From positions 2,976,001 through 3,040,000 of the forward strand of contig OX637334.1 in the NCBI GenBank assembly GCA_951799405.1: a stretch of 64,000 bases of DNA. Reading direction: 5' to 3'. Origin of the DNA: Agapetus fuscipes (lineage: Eukaryota > Arthropoda > Insecta > Trichoptera > Glossosomatidae). Under the pieces are notes generated by a model. The model saw only the letters and a program-made list of their open reading frames with translations, did not search any database and was not told the origin of the DNA. A program made the position numbers and the translations under genes. Positions 10,545 to 20,476 of the stretch are shown here, piece by piece (position 1 is the stretch's first letter; every line of letters starts with the position of its first letter).

Positions 10545-11070
10545 CGTGCCAGTTGTCAATGATTCGAGAATAACTCTTATTCACACATATAAATAGAGAC
10601 CAAGATGCTCTGTAGCCAGACTAGGATCTAAGCCGTCGAGTTATACAGTTAAAAAGCAACTCTCTGTACGAACATAACGTGAACGGTATCTAAAATAAAA
10701 AACCGCAATTAAAAAAAAATAACTTGGTCAAATAATAACGGGAGATATAAAATAAAGGTCAATATATTCTCACCTATAAATAGAGATCGAGATGATCTGT
10801 AAAGAAACTATTGTAGATATCTAAGCCGTCCAGCTATATAGATCAAAATCAACTCTGTATACTAACCGTATCTAAAATAATCAGTGTAATAATAAATAAA
10901 TATCAATTTGTATTAAATTGAACCCGGTAAAATGACATCAGGATAATCAAGGTCCATATTTTTTTGTAAGAAATTAAAAATAAATAACCACAATTTTTAT
11001 TAATAATTTGAACCCGCTAAAATCATAGCAGTATAAATAATCAATATTTTGTCGTAAGTAGTTAAAATCG
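10545..11070. repeat. Degenerate tandem duplication (units of ~150-190 bp)
   Basis: Two units share TATAAATAGAGA, GATCTGTA or GCTCTGTA, ATCTAAGCCGTC, CAACTCT and GTATCTAAAATAA (about 10578-10770 and 10771-10880). Later pieces share TTGAACCCGGTAAAAT / TTGAACCCGCTAAAAT. It is a locally duplicated unique sequence, not one of the dispersed families. Confidence 0.6.
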
Positions 11071-11153
11071 TAAATTTGTCTTTTTGGTTATTTTTCAAAG
11101 CTTAGATCCTTCAAGTTTACAGTAAGGTAGCAAGTTGGAAACCATTCAGCGCT

Positions 11154-11399
11154 CAGTACCCTTAGTACGAGTTGCAAAACTTGAGTAATGTAAAGTTTCC
11201 GGCAATTATTAAAGAGTGATTTCCCCCAAAATCTGCCGTTTTTGTTTGTTTGAACTTGATTTTCCTCATCACTGTAACTCTTTTGCTAAGACCACAAAGT
11301 GTAAGAAACAAAAACGGCAGACTTTGGGAGAAATTACGCTTTAATATTTTCCGTAAACTTTACTTTTCTCAAGTTTTGCAACTCGTGCTAAGGGTACAG
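11154..11399. mobile_element. Foldback MITE, TIR CAGTACCCTTAGTACGAG
   Basis: About 100-bp inverted arms around a short centre. The arms carry CAAAATCTGCCGTTTTTGTT and its complement. A second copy of the same structure, length and orientation lies at 49228-49472. It has no coding capacity. No clear target-site duplication was found in either copy, so the superfamily is left open. Confidence 0.8.
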
Positions 11400-11698
11400 A
11401 TGTCCTACCGAAGTGTTATTTGGTATTCTGCAAATTTTCACTCGTTCCTCTACGACTGTGAAAAGGTGCGAAATCTTCGCGGGCATGTTTTATGCAAAGG
11501 CAATACTGTCTCGCGCCGGCTCCACTATACAAATGTGTTTTCCACCCTTAAACTCGTGTTCAGTGGAAGGGTGGGTAGCAGTGGTGAGGCATTGTAAGAA
11601 GGGAAAAGTATCAGTTAAAAAAAAAAAAAAATTTTTCATTTAGAGTAAATCGAGGCAAAAAATGTTTCTTTAGATATCATTATAAGGTATTTACGTGA

Positions 11699-11863
11699 CT
11701 ATTATTAGACATTTTAGTCGTCGGTTGAGCCCAAGCTTTGACAAACTAATTGTGCGTGCGCTGGAAGTTTCATTAGCACGGTCATTCTTAGCTACCGAAT
11801 TTTGTAATATTTGTATGAAAACAAATCAGCGGCTCAACCGACGACTAAAATGTCTAAGAATAG
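11699..11863. mobile_element. MITE with TIR CTATTnTTAGACATTTTAGT
   Basis: About 33-bp nearly perfect terminal inverted repeats (CTATTATTAGACATTTTAGT... and complement) enclose ~100 bp that is unrelated to the arms. A single arm of the same family occurs near 42948-42990. A 27-bp orphan SR300 5' end (CCTATAAGTCAAGGAAC) lies just downstream at 11896-11922. Confidence 0.8.
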
Positions 11864-11952
11864 CTTCGTTAGAATTTAATGATGAAAGAGGACTAACGCA
11901 TACCAACCTATAAGTCAAGGAACTTTTAATGTCAATAGGTCCTACCTATATA

Positions 11953-12219
11953 TCGAGGGTATACAACCAAAACGCACTAAGTCACATTTGACAATTTTGA
12001 CTTATTTACCCTACCCTACCCTATTATACTTGTTTTTTTCTGATTTTCTACTACCAAAAGACACTAAGTACTATAAAAAAAAATAAAGGACATAATGAAA
12101 AAACTAAGTCATATTTAAATTTATTATTTCAGCCAAAAACCATTATGCATTATGTTTGTAAAGAATTCAGTTATGTTTATTTAATAATGACTTAGTGCGT
12201 TTTGGTTGTATACCCTCGA
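11953..12219. mobile_element. Tc1/mariner-type MITE flanked by TA
   Basis: Perfect inverted termini start TCGAGGGTATACAACCAAAA and continue for about 33 bp. Both ends are flanked by the dinucleotide TA (11951-11952 and 12220-12221), the duplication made by Tc1/mariner transposases. There is no ORF. The arms are identical, so the insertion is young. Confidence 0.85.
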
Positions 12220-12659
12220 TATTTACACTAAGATTATAGATTATATATAACAACAGCGGTAAAAAAAATACAAAAAAAATAAGATATTTTTTGTTCAAGG
12301 GAAGCCAATGGGATTTGGGTTTTTAAGCCCTACACTTCTAGAAGGTTCGTATTACATACACGCATATTATGTAGGTACAGCTCTGTTTACTATTAGATCC
12401 AAGTCAATACAAATAAATGTGCGATGTATTTTTTTTTTGCAGCCATTGAAGACGTTAAGGTCGACATTACACGAGCCCTATTCGCTTAAGGAGAGATCTG
12501 GGCCTCCTAAAGGTGCTCGGTGCGTAGGAAGAGATGTTAAAACAGGAATTTCCAATCAAACGACTCCGTGGTGCAGTGGAAAAAAAACTTAGGATATAAC
12601 ATGATGGATGTTTGTATAAAAAAATGTTTTTTTTTTTGCTCTAGAAAATGACCATTTGC

Positions 12660-12892
12660 TTTCGATAACCTATTATCTAAGTTGCATAGATATACTTACA
12701 GGTGAGATTCACATTTAATGCATGCCCACAAGTAGACACATTTAAGTTCGCGCTTTGGCTTTCATTTTGTTTATGCACATGCGTCATGTGTAAGCGCTAA
12801 CTTCCACGTGACCGCTTGTATGCATGCATTAACTATGAATTTTAAATGATAATATTTCTCTCCAACTAAGACTCAGGCTCAGTATTTTCAAC
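12660..12892. repeat. SR300 inverted pair (head-to-head 3' portions)
   Basis: A reverse 3' portion (TATCTAAGTTGCATAGATAT to TTCGCGCTT) is followed at once by a forward 3' portion (TGTGTAAGCGCTAAC to CTCCAACTAAGACT). Together they form a loose palindrome. Confidence 0.65.
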
Positions 12893-13139
12893 GTTAGCTT
12901 ACGTGACTTTAACTTATAAAAAAACTATCCATACGATTGACATAAGTGCGTCCTTTTCTCTCGGTATAAAGTCGCTATGCTAACTTTGAAAATATCAGGC
13001 CTTAGACAAGTGACAACTCGTAAGTTACTTTCAAAGCCTTTTTAATCACTTTGGAACCTTACACATTTCGGCTTCATTTTTTTTTAAATGAAAAAAAAAA
13101 TGTGACTTGTAATGAGTCGCCAAAAAAAAACAGTCGTGA

Positions 13140-13345
13140 AAAATAGAGTGTTGGGTGTGCATGACGGCGAGATGGCCCTTGCTTTATGACACGGCGGGCG
13201 TGGTCCTTATGGCCCTTACGGCCCCCGAGGGCGTACTTGCCGCGGCCCTTTTCTGGGGCCATCCCAGGGCCGCATCACTGCCAGGTGCCTTTACAGGGGG
13301 CCAATCTTGTGCCAGTTAAAGCGCCCTACTGATTAATTGCAGCCC
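13140..13345. promoter_or_regulatory. GC-rich island in AT-rich upstream DNA
   Basis: A sharply bounded GC-rich block rich in GGCCC and CGGCC, flanked by poly(A)/poly(T). It contains TTTATGAC, CAGGTGCC and CTGATTAATTGC, which resemble Hox/caudal, E-box and homeodomain sites. No convincing ORF was seen; the reverse-strand reading is short and low complexity. It may be a distal control region or CpG-type promoter. The function is inferred from composition alone. Confidence 0.35.
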
Positions 13346-13861
13346 CTGAAAAAAAGGTTTTTTTTTTGATGCTGTCCTTTTTTGATTAATTTTTTAAGCT
13401 TTTTTTATTTGAATCAAAGATGAAGGTGTGAGGAAATATATTTTTTAAAGTAGGTAGTTACTTTTTTTTGTACAAAAATATTTCTAAAAAGGAGGCAATA
13501 GAATTTATTTTCCTGAAAAAAAAATCATTGAGCGTATGAAGAAAAAAAACAATAGGTATCTTCTCGTTTAAGACTTTTTTGTATAAGTTGATACCGCATT
13601 GATATAAAAATCCTTACAACTAAGATCTTAGTCATATAGAACCAAAAGAGGAAAACTGGGATTAGAAAAAAAAGTTAAATGTGCATACTGAGACATCGAA
13701 AATAGTGTTCTAATCATATTAATAAAAAAAAAATATTCTACATAGCCGTTTTTGGTTTCAATTTTCCCTTCATGAAAATATGTTAGTGACCGTATTCATT
13801 CGATTTGTTGAAACAAAGATCAGGATGAAACTTTATTTACGTATGGAAAAACTAATATTCT

Positions 13862-14068
13862 AAATCTAAATCTAAATCTAAGCTGCAAAGATATGTATCA
13901 TTTGAGATTCATATTAAATGCATTCCCACAAGCAGACATGCATAATTTCGCGCTTACACATGCAGCGTGTGGACCTACAATATAAAAACCCCAATCTCAA
14001 ATGAACATAAGCCCTGCAACTCTTGCCGACTTTCCCTTAAGCAGGAGTGACATTGGCAAAGTGAACCG
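13862..14068 (-). repeat. SR300 repeat, 5' terminus missing
   Basis: It starts with the clean heptameric tail CTAAATCTAAATCTAAGC and ends at GACATTGGCAAAGTGAACC. Confidence 0.8.
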
Positions 14069-14079
14069 TAAAAGTGAAA

Positions 14080-14770
14080 GTAATATTAAAGGTAAAAAAG
14101 GTTAAAACCTTTTAGCATGAGAACAAAATTTACTATTTAGGTACCTACCGATATAAAAAGATACTAATTACATTGGTAACAATGTTTTTGTTATCTTAAA
14201 AAACCGATTCAAATTATTTGTAAAAACGGCCCATTAAAAAGGCGTATTAGCTTTAAGAAGTTAATGGGCCATATCCACCATGAAATCTCTTTCTGCAGAA
14301 AGTACCATGAAACGAGGATTCTTAAAAAGAGGTAGTACTACCTAAGAATGAGGTACCTCTAAATGAGGTATTCAATCTAAGTCCACTTTTATCTTACAGG
14401 CAGTTAAAAAAAAAGTACCTTTTCAGGGAGGGGGTGGAGTAGAGACAAATTAAGTGCCATACGGTTCATTACCCCCGACTTAATTCTTTTAGCCTCCATT
14501 AAAAGATAAAATGACAATTCTAATTTAGGATATCCAGTACGTTTCTACTTCTAAGTAGATAAATATTGCAGGAACGAACATTCTCTCAATTGCTCGATTA
14601 TTAACATTTTTTTCAGTAAACTCTTACGTCGTAGGCAGAGGCGTACACAGTGTTTCACATGTGGGTAGGCAAAAATATAACACGTTTTAGATTTCCGGAA
14701 GAGAGAAATTAGTGTATCGCAAAAATCGTTTGAGTACGCATACATAATTACTTACATTTTTAAGTTTTAC
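14080..14770. other. AT-rich intergenic, nothing recognised
   Basis: Short local repeats such as GAGGTA near 14330-14370 are the only structure seen. There is no coding or mobile-element signal. Confidence 0.45.
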
Positions 14771-14774
14771 AATT

Positions 14775-15029
14775 CGCTCCCCCAGTTCTTGTTTATCGTA
14801 TACGCCAATCTTGTCAAATATGACTTTTTCATGCAATTGTCTTAAGAATCAAACTCTACACAATCTGAGCTTAGAAAAACCGTAAAACTCGATAATGTGA
14901 GAGTTCTTTTAAATATTTTTTAAATAAATTTCTTGTTTTCATAAGACACATTGGTCCAGTACACATGCAAACATTGCTCATGTAAAATTTTCTCAATGGC
15001 GTATACGATAAACAAGAACTAAGGCAGCG
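14775..15029 (+). mobile_element. CTTGTTT-TIR MITE with 4-bp TSD (AATT)
   Basis: The termini CGCTCCCCCAGTTCTTGTTT and its imperfect complement at the right end enclose the family interior (CACAATCTGAGCTTAG, CATTGGTCCAGTAC). AATT precedes the left end (14771-14774) and follows the right end (15030-15033). A copy of the same subfamily in opposite orientation at 56537-56783 is also flanked by a 4-bp duplication (ATTT), so a 4-bp TSD is well supported. Confidence 0.85.
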
Positions 15030-15162
15030 AATTGTTAAGAGGGCGGTGTTTTTGTGTGTGTCACACCTAAAGAGCTTTTGTGTTCTAATTATCTCAATCA
15101 GGCACTACAAGTGTCTACTATATAATAATTTTGCTTATAAGTAAAAATTAAATATCAACGGT

Positions 15163-15450
15163 AGAATACTTGCATTCCATGCTACAGGGCCAGGGTTCAA
15201 CAGTGACCGAGAATGTTAAAAATGATTTCCCGTTTTAGTGTTTATTTAAAACTCAAAATTAAAATACTGGCATGGTTTACACATCCACGCGAACTTGGAA
15301 CCCTCCACTGCAAACTGGTTGGGGTAAGGCCGGCTGCCTTTCCTGAGAAAATGTTTTTTTTATCCCACATTCCAGATGCGACCCTATCTTTAACAACGCG
15401 GCCAGAAGTAGCACTATATGTGCAGCTTTGTTGCGTTGAATCCATCAAGA
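15163..15450 (+). mobile_element. tS1 SINE
   Basis: Head GGTAGAATACTTGCATTCCA, the signature AATGATTTCCCGTTTTAG, and the tail ACTATATGTGCAGCTTTGTT. The reverse-strand ORF here is just the SINE. Confidence 0.8.
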
Positions 15451-15587
15451 GAGACTGCATTTTTTTCATAATTTTCAATCGTAAGTAGGTACCTACCTAC
15501 CAAACTAGCACACAATATTTGAAAATTGTATTTTTACGAATTAGGTTATTATTATTTATTATATTATTATTATGATGTTATTATTAT

Positions 15588-15838
15588 TTCCTTGACTTAT
15601 AGGTTGGTATGAGGCTGACCACCCATACTGTAAAAAATGGTTCACTTTGCCAATGTCACCCCTGTTTCAGGGAAGGTCGGCAAAAGTTGTGGGGCTTATG
15701 TTCATTTGAGGTTTGGATTTTACTTGTAAGTACCTACACATTCAGCATTTGTAAGCGCGAACTACACTTGTTGGTTTGTGGGCATACATCTGAGAGCTTT
15801 AAATGAATATATCCTTGCAACTTAGATTATAGATTATA
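15588..15838 (+). repeat. SR300 repeat, full length
   Basis: From TTCCTTGACTTATAGGTTGG to CTTAGATTATAGATTATAG. It is among the best preserved copies and is almost identical (inverted) to the copy at 63.5 kb. Confidence 0.9.
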
Positions 15839-16140
15839 GGTAGCTGTACCTACCTACCTGCATAAAAATACTCACTAACCGTAGGACATAACTATCTACT
15901 AATTTTAATATCGTAGGTAGTAGGTAGGAAGGTACCTAATTGTCATAACAATCAGAGCAGGCGAAAAGTGTGCTAGCGAAGCCGGACTTTTAACTAGAAT
16001 TCCGCAATCGTGCTCAGCACGAGTAGGCAGGCTAGTTTAATAATATAAAATAAATATCGTAGGGAAGTAGGTAAGTACATATTATTTACCTACCTGCCTA
16101 CAAAATAGGCTGATTTTCCAAGCTAAGGTACATTTTCACA

Positions 16141-16154
16141 TTTTCCCCGGGAAT
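16141..16154. promoter_or_regulatory. Near-match to the COE/EBF dyad site
   Basis: TTTTCCCCGGGAAT against the known COE consensus ATTCCCnnGGGAAT has one intact half-site, the correct 2-bp spacer, and two mismatches in the other half. It lies about 3.2 kb upstream of the first collier exon, so autoregulation is possible, but a single site proves nothing. Confidence 0.3.
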
Positions 16155-16194
16155 TCGAGCTATATACTTGTATTTTCAGTTATACATTATGTAC

Positions 16195-16390
16195 AAGCGA
16201 CCCCGCCTTGGCGGGTCTTGTCTCTATAGACCTCCCCCCTCCCATCGTCTTCTTCATACCCGCTCCCAGAGGTCACCTTGAGGTTGGGTGTCTCGCTCTA
16301 ATGTGGCGCGGCGTCTCGCTCGCACCAAGGACCTCAGAAACCCGCGGAGCCTAGCTGCTCTGGGAAATATTGTAAAGCTGGCTGCATACA
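16195..16390. promoter_or_regulatory. GC-rich unique block upstream of collier
   Basis: It is free of the dispersed repeats, includes a CCCGCC-TT-GGCGGG hairpin at about 16202-16216, and ends before an SR300 fragment (16433-16497). It could be an upstream promoter or untranslated exon. No ORF is supported. Confidence 0.3.
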
Positions 16391-16493
16391 CATGAGTTTC
16401 GTGTAACGAAAATTCTTTTTTTTTGCATTGAATCTTTAATCCATAATCTAAGTTGCGAGGATATATTACATTTAAGATCCATTTAACATGAAG

Positions 16494-16747
16494 CCTGGAC
16501 GGTAAAGGAAAGTGAGATAAATAAAGTCCATACAGTAGAAATGGACTGCTTAAGAAGTATGATTGGGAAAAGACGGAGTGATAGGGTGAGGAATGATTTT
16601 GTTAGAGAGGAATGTGGTGTAAGAGAAAGTGTGAAAGTAAAGATTAAAAGAAGTATACTTAGATGGTTTGGGCATTTGGAGAGAATTAATAAGGAAAGAT
16701 TGACGAAGAAAGTGTATGCTGCGTTGTTTTATGCTAACTTCAATTAA
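16494..16747 (+). pseudogene. Non-LTR retrotransposon RT, C-terminal region
   Basis: Reading begins AWTVKESEINKVHTVEMDCL and continues to ILRWFGHLERINKERLTKKV. This is the linker after the reverse transcriptase domain in an insect-common LINE family; the usual family text is ETW, EMxxLR and LRWFGHxxR. The expected GRP-rich segment and the CMKK-VC C-terminus (seen at 49.9 kb) are missing, so the copy is truncated at both ends. Confidence 0.75.
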
Positions 16748-16849
16748 GAAACTTTTGAATGAGATTGAATGAATGATTCATTAAAAAAATATATTTCTTC
16801 AGTTGACAGGCAACAGAGTTACAGTTACAGCTACCAAATTATTACGTAA

Positions 16850-17060
16850 CTCTAGTTTCCTTGGTAAACGGCACCCTTTACTCTCCCGGGTGATGTGCTC
16901 TCAGGGGGCGGGGCCTCCCACGGCGCATTCCCATTGGTCGAGCCGTCCCGAGCGGCGACTTCTAATTGGTCCGCCACCCGAGGGACCGCCCCCCGGCCCA
17001 GGGCTGGGACCTTCAACGACCTACTTATTAAAACATCAGAAACTTGGCGGGAATCCTCTG
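16850..17060. promoter_or_regulatory. Promoter-like block: GC box and paired CCAAT boxes
   Basis: A GC box (GGGGGCGGGGC, 16904-16914) is followed by two ATTGG (inverted CCAAT) elements at 16933-16937 and 16965-16969, 32 bp or about three helical turns apart, in a GC-rich island. Paired NF-Y sites at about three turns and a GC box are typical of vertebrate-style and some insect housekeeping promoters. It lies 2.3 kb upstream of the collier coding start and could drive collier or a divergent transcript. No start site is visible. Confidence 0.45.
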
Positions 17061-17109
17061 AAGGATAATGCACAATTAAAATTTGACAGATTCAAGCAAT
17101 AAAGGGAAT

Positions 17110-17950
17110 AATCGTTTCATTCATCTTTACGCTATAGCTTAAGTAGGTACACCCCTATGTTTCTTCTTGTTATAGCTTTGAAACAATTTAAAACCAGGGG
17201 AAGACAGAATCTACACGCTTATAAATCTGTTGCAAAAAAATTCTGGAGACTTTATTTAAGTCCAGTTCTTATGTAGATACTTAAAACATTCAAATAAATT
17301 ATTTTATTTGTTGAATCAATGTTGGATCTAGATCCTATTAGTTACCTATCAATATTGCATTTTTTTAAATTTTGTGTGAAAATACGCTAACATAGGCATC
17401 TATTCGTTGCAATAAGTACCTACCTACCTTTATTTATATTTTTTTGGATTCATGATATCATAGACATGTTATTTACTGATTTATGATAAATGACAAATCA
17501 TTATCTATCAGAAATGAAGGTGGACGAAGCAATCAAAAACTAATTTATGGAGCAATAGGTACCTATCTACGTTCCTGGTTTTTATTTTCGGAAAATTTAA
17601 CTATAGATACATTCGTTAAATTATCGTACTTAGGCTTAAGATATCTATATGAATCGATTTTCAGTTTACCCACCTTAATTATTAAATGATCAAATTTGCT
17701 TATTTTTCAATCGAATTTAATAGAAATATCTTCACACCAAGATTTCAAATAAAAATAAGGAGATGTGAAAATATGTGTCTCGTTTTATAGCTAAGATTAG
17801 ACTAGGTACCTACCTACTAATACGTATCGAAATTAAAAAAAAAAAAAAAAGTTCCATTAATATCTATGTGAAAAAACCTCTTTTCACCTACTACGTATTT
17901 TTTTTTCTAAAGAAGGTAAATTCATTTTTCTTGGCTACTTTCTCAAGGGC
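17110..17950. other. AT-rich upstream DNA, TACC/GGTA runs only
   Basis: Contains GTACCTACCTACC-type microsatellite runs near 17420, 17555 and 17805. Nothing else was recognised. Confidence 0.5.
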
Positions 17951-18004
17951 TTTAAATTCTTAAAGCGCGCTAAAAAGTATTCGCAGTCTCGGGAGTGTTG
18001 CGTT

Positions 18005-18265
18005 TGAAAATGACCCTTGCGTCGTTGGGTTCCCGCGTGTGTCGTCTCGCTTGAGGGTGCGCCCCTGACGTGTTGTCGTCCCGCTCGCTCCGCCCCCCCC
18101 CATGGGGCCACGCCCCTCCCCCCACCCCATCCACCCACCCACGGGGCCCCTCCCCCAGGCGAGAACAACTCCCAAGGCATTAGCTCTCCAGCCGTCGTCC
18201 TTAGAGGAACCGCGCTTACACCCGTGAGATTTCCACCGCGAGTTACTTTTAGCGAAAGTGTTTGA
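18005..18265. promoter_or_regulatory. GC-rich island with C-run tract, ~1 kb before collier
   Basis: A strongly asymmetric C-rich block (CCCCCCCC and CCACCC repeats, 18090-18155) is flanked by CGTGTGTCGTC and CCGCGAGTTAC. The 900 bp between it and the first coding exon are unique AT-rich DNA. The block is a plausible 5' UTR or promoter segment of collier. ORFs on both strands are low-complexity artefacts. Confidence 0.4.
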
Positions 18266-18269
18266 ATTT

Positions 18270-19140
18270 TTTTTTCGTTTCTCAAAACGATGACTCTAAT
18301 GTATTGTGATATTTTATATTTAATCCACAAAAATATCTGACACTTTTTATACACAAATTAAAGGCAACCAATCTAACCTAACATTTTGTGTAAAAAATCT
18401 AAAACTAAAAAAAATATTTTTTACATTTTATTATTGTTTCGTGTACTTGGAGAAAATAATCGCAGTATAAAGAATAATTTATAAAGTGCTTCATTAAAAT
18501 TATTTACGTGAAAGCGTTTATGTATTTTTGAGGAATTGTGAAAAATTAATTTGACAGAACTAACCTTCCTCAATGTTTTCATGAATATACGTAACAAAAA
18601 AATATTTTTTTTGTATTCTGTAATTTTTCATATTCAGATGGGAATGTTTTAATTTCTCTTTCAGTATTTCATGAAAGAAAAGGGATTCAAAATATACGAA
18701 TATTTTTTATATGTTGTAAAAAAATATATTTTAATTGGGAAAAAATCATAACAAATATTCTTATAAAAGTGATAAATAAGACAACAGCTTAGAAGACTAG
18801 TAAATAAACGGTTTAAGTAAAATAAATCATCTGAACGATTTTTCGTTAATTAAATAGTGAATATTGTGTTTTTTCTAAAAATCAAAATCGCAATAAATCT
18901 ATTCAATTCCTTCAGATTTTTGCACAAACCTAATGATACAAATAATGTTTAAGTAATCAATAAAAAAAATAAGGACCAATCTGAATACAAAATAAGTTGT
19001 GTTTTATTTCAACCGCCTGCCAAAACAGCGCCTTCCGTCGGCAACTGAAACTTCCTGAAACCGTTACATTTTCAACCTGAAATTTTCTCGCATACAAAAA
19101 TGACTTATAAGAATAAATATTTGTGTTTATTTGAGTGATT
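18270..19140. other. Unique AT-rich DNA immediately upstream of collier
   Basis: None of the dispersed families that fill the rest of the window is present, so the region is repeat-poor, as expected near a regulated promoter or leader. Confidence 0.4.
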
Positions 19141-19300
19141 TAGTGGATTCAGTTGGTAGATCGCTTGCGCACGGCATCAGGTTAAGTTCTAGGAAGGCCC
19201 TGCAGGGCTGTTAAACCCAAGATTCGGTCGGACGAGCTCAGTGCGGCCGCGGGCGGGTACGCGGGTTCACCATGGCCACCACTGGAGTTGGACCCTGTAG

Positions 19301-19348
19301 GAGCTTGGGGCAGGAAACTGTACCCGCCTACGGGGCCAAGGACCGCAG
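19301..19348 (+). CDS. kn: Collier/EBF 5' coding exon (WGRKLYP), start unresolved
   Basis: The frame GCT TGG GGC AGG encodes AWGRKLYPPTGPRTAG and ends with one base (G348) before a GTTGGT donor. Joined to the next exon it gives TAGGLMFGL, matching the insect collier N-terminus (WGRKLYP..GPR.AGGLMFGL). In this frame there is no ATG between the stop at 19183-19185 and the exon. A good acceptor (CCCTGTAG) ends at 19300, so a separate upstream start exon is possible. Alternatively, translation starts at the ATG at 20485. The ATG at 19272 (CACCATGG context) is one frame off. Confidence 0.7.
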
Positions 19349-20476
19349 GTTGGTGACCACTGATTTCTGAAAAAATTGCACCCTTGTACCTATTAAGAAG
19401 TCTGCATAAAAATTATGATTGAAAATCTAAGGAATTTAATGTTCCGTTTTATTTTTATTGTAATATTGAAGTGATAAGATTCTCATTCAACAATTATGAC
19501 AAACAATTTCTTGGAGATCATTAAATTATAACAAATATTTGAACCGTACCTATTTATTTAAATAATTTAAGAAAAGACGATTCAGGATACAAAACAAAAG
19601 TTACAGATTTTTCTGTGGATATATTGTTATTATTAATTATGTGGTTACAATGTTGTTTCGTTCTTGTTACCTTAGATTTTAATAAAATAAATATTTATAT
19701 TTTTGTCAGAAATATTCTTCTCTAATTTGTACATCTTTATTCTTCTCTCCAGATTTTTCTTCTCTTATTTTTTTAATCTTCATTTTTCTCTAACCTATTT
19801 TATAATTAGGTAGGTATAGATTTTTTCTTTTTTCAATATTAAATTTTTCTCTAACCCATGGTTCTTTTTCTTTAAATTGTTCACCTTCATTTTCTCTAAC
19901 CCATGGTCCTTTCTCTTTAAATAGTACCTACATCTTCATTTTTCTTTAAACCACAATTCTTTCTCTTAAAATTGTACATCCCATTTTTCTCTAAACCACC
20001 GTTTTTTTTTCTGAAAATTGTACATCTCTATTTTTCATTACTCTATTACTTGGAAATCCTCATTATTCTCTAATCTTCATTTTTCTTTACCCATGGGCTT
20101 TTTTATAATTTGTACATCTACCTACATTTATCTCTAACCCGTGATTTTCCTTTTATTATTTCTACATCTTCCTTTTTCTCTAACCCATGGTTTATCCACT
20201 TTGATTTACGCATCATCTATCTAACCCCCGGCGTTCCACCATTAGGTAGGTACCGTATTATTAAATTAACTACCTTTCTTTTTCTGAAAATCCTTGGATT
20301 TCCCATTCTCAAAATCTTGGTTATACTTCCAGAAAATCTGTAGAAAGCCACAGCATGGCACACTATTTGTAACGTTTGAAATTTCTCTCTTACCCTTGAA
20401 TCTTCTTCTCTAACTCTTGGTTCTTTCTCTCGACCTCTTAGTTTTTCCTGTCTAACTCTTGTTTACTCTTCTCCAG
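19349..20476 (+). other. Collier intron 1 with polypyrimidine repeat array
   Basis: Intron of 1,128 bp. From about 19720 to 20460 it is a degenerate tandem array. The unit is roughly TTTTTCTCTAACCCATGG, then TTCTTTCTCTTTAAA, then TTGTACATCTTCA, about 45-55 bp, at least ten times. Each unit combines a CTAAC branchpoint-like motif with a pyrimidine tract, ahead of the true acceptor CTTCTCCAG. Confidence 0.75.

Noticed and set aside
13074..13262. Reverse ORF over the 13.1 kb GC-rich island (basic, Lys/Arg-rich)
   Set aside because: Short, ends in homopolymer-coded residues, no domain, and openness is explained by high GC.
18017..18265. Proline-rich ORFs on both strands at 18.0-18.35 kb
   Set aside because: C-run composition makes both strands open; no start context, no homology, low complexity.
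19150..19192. SINE-like head (AGTTGGTAGATCGCTTGCG, GGTTAAGTTCTAGG) in the collier leader
   Set aside because: Only weak similarity to box A and box B, with no family body after it. Most likely chance; could be an ancient remnant.
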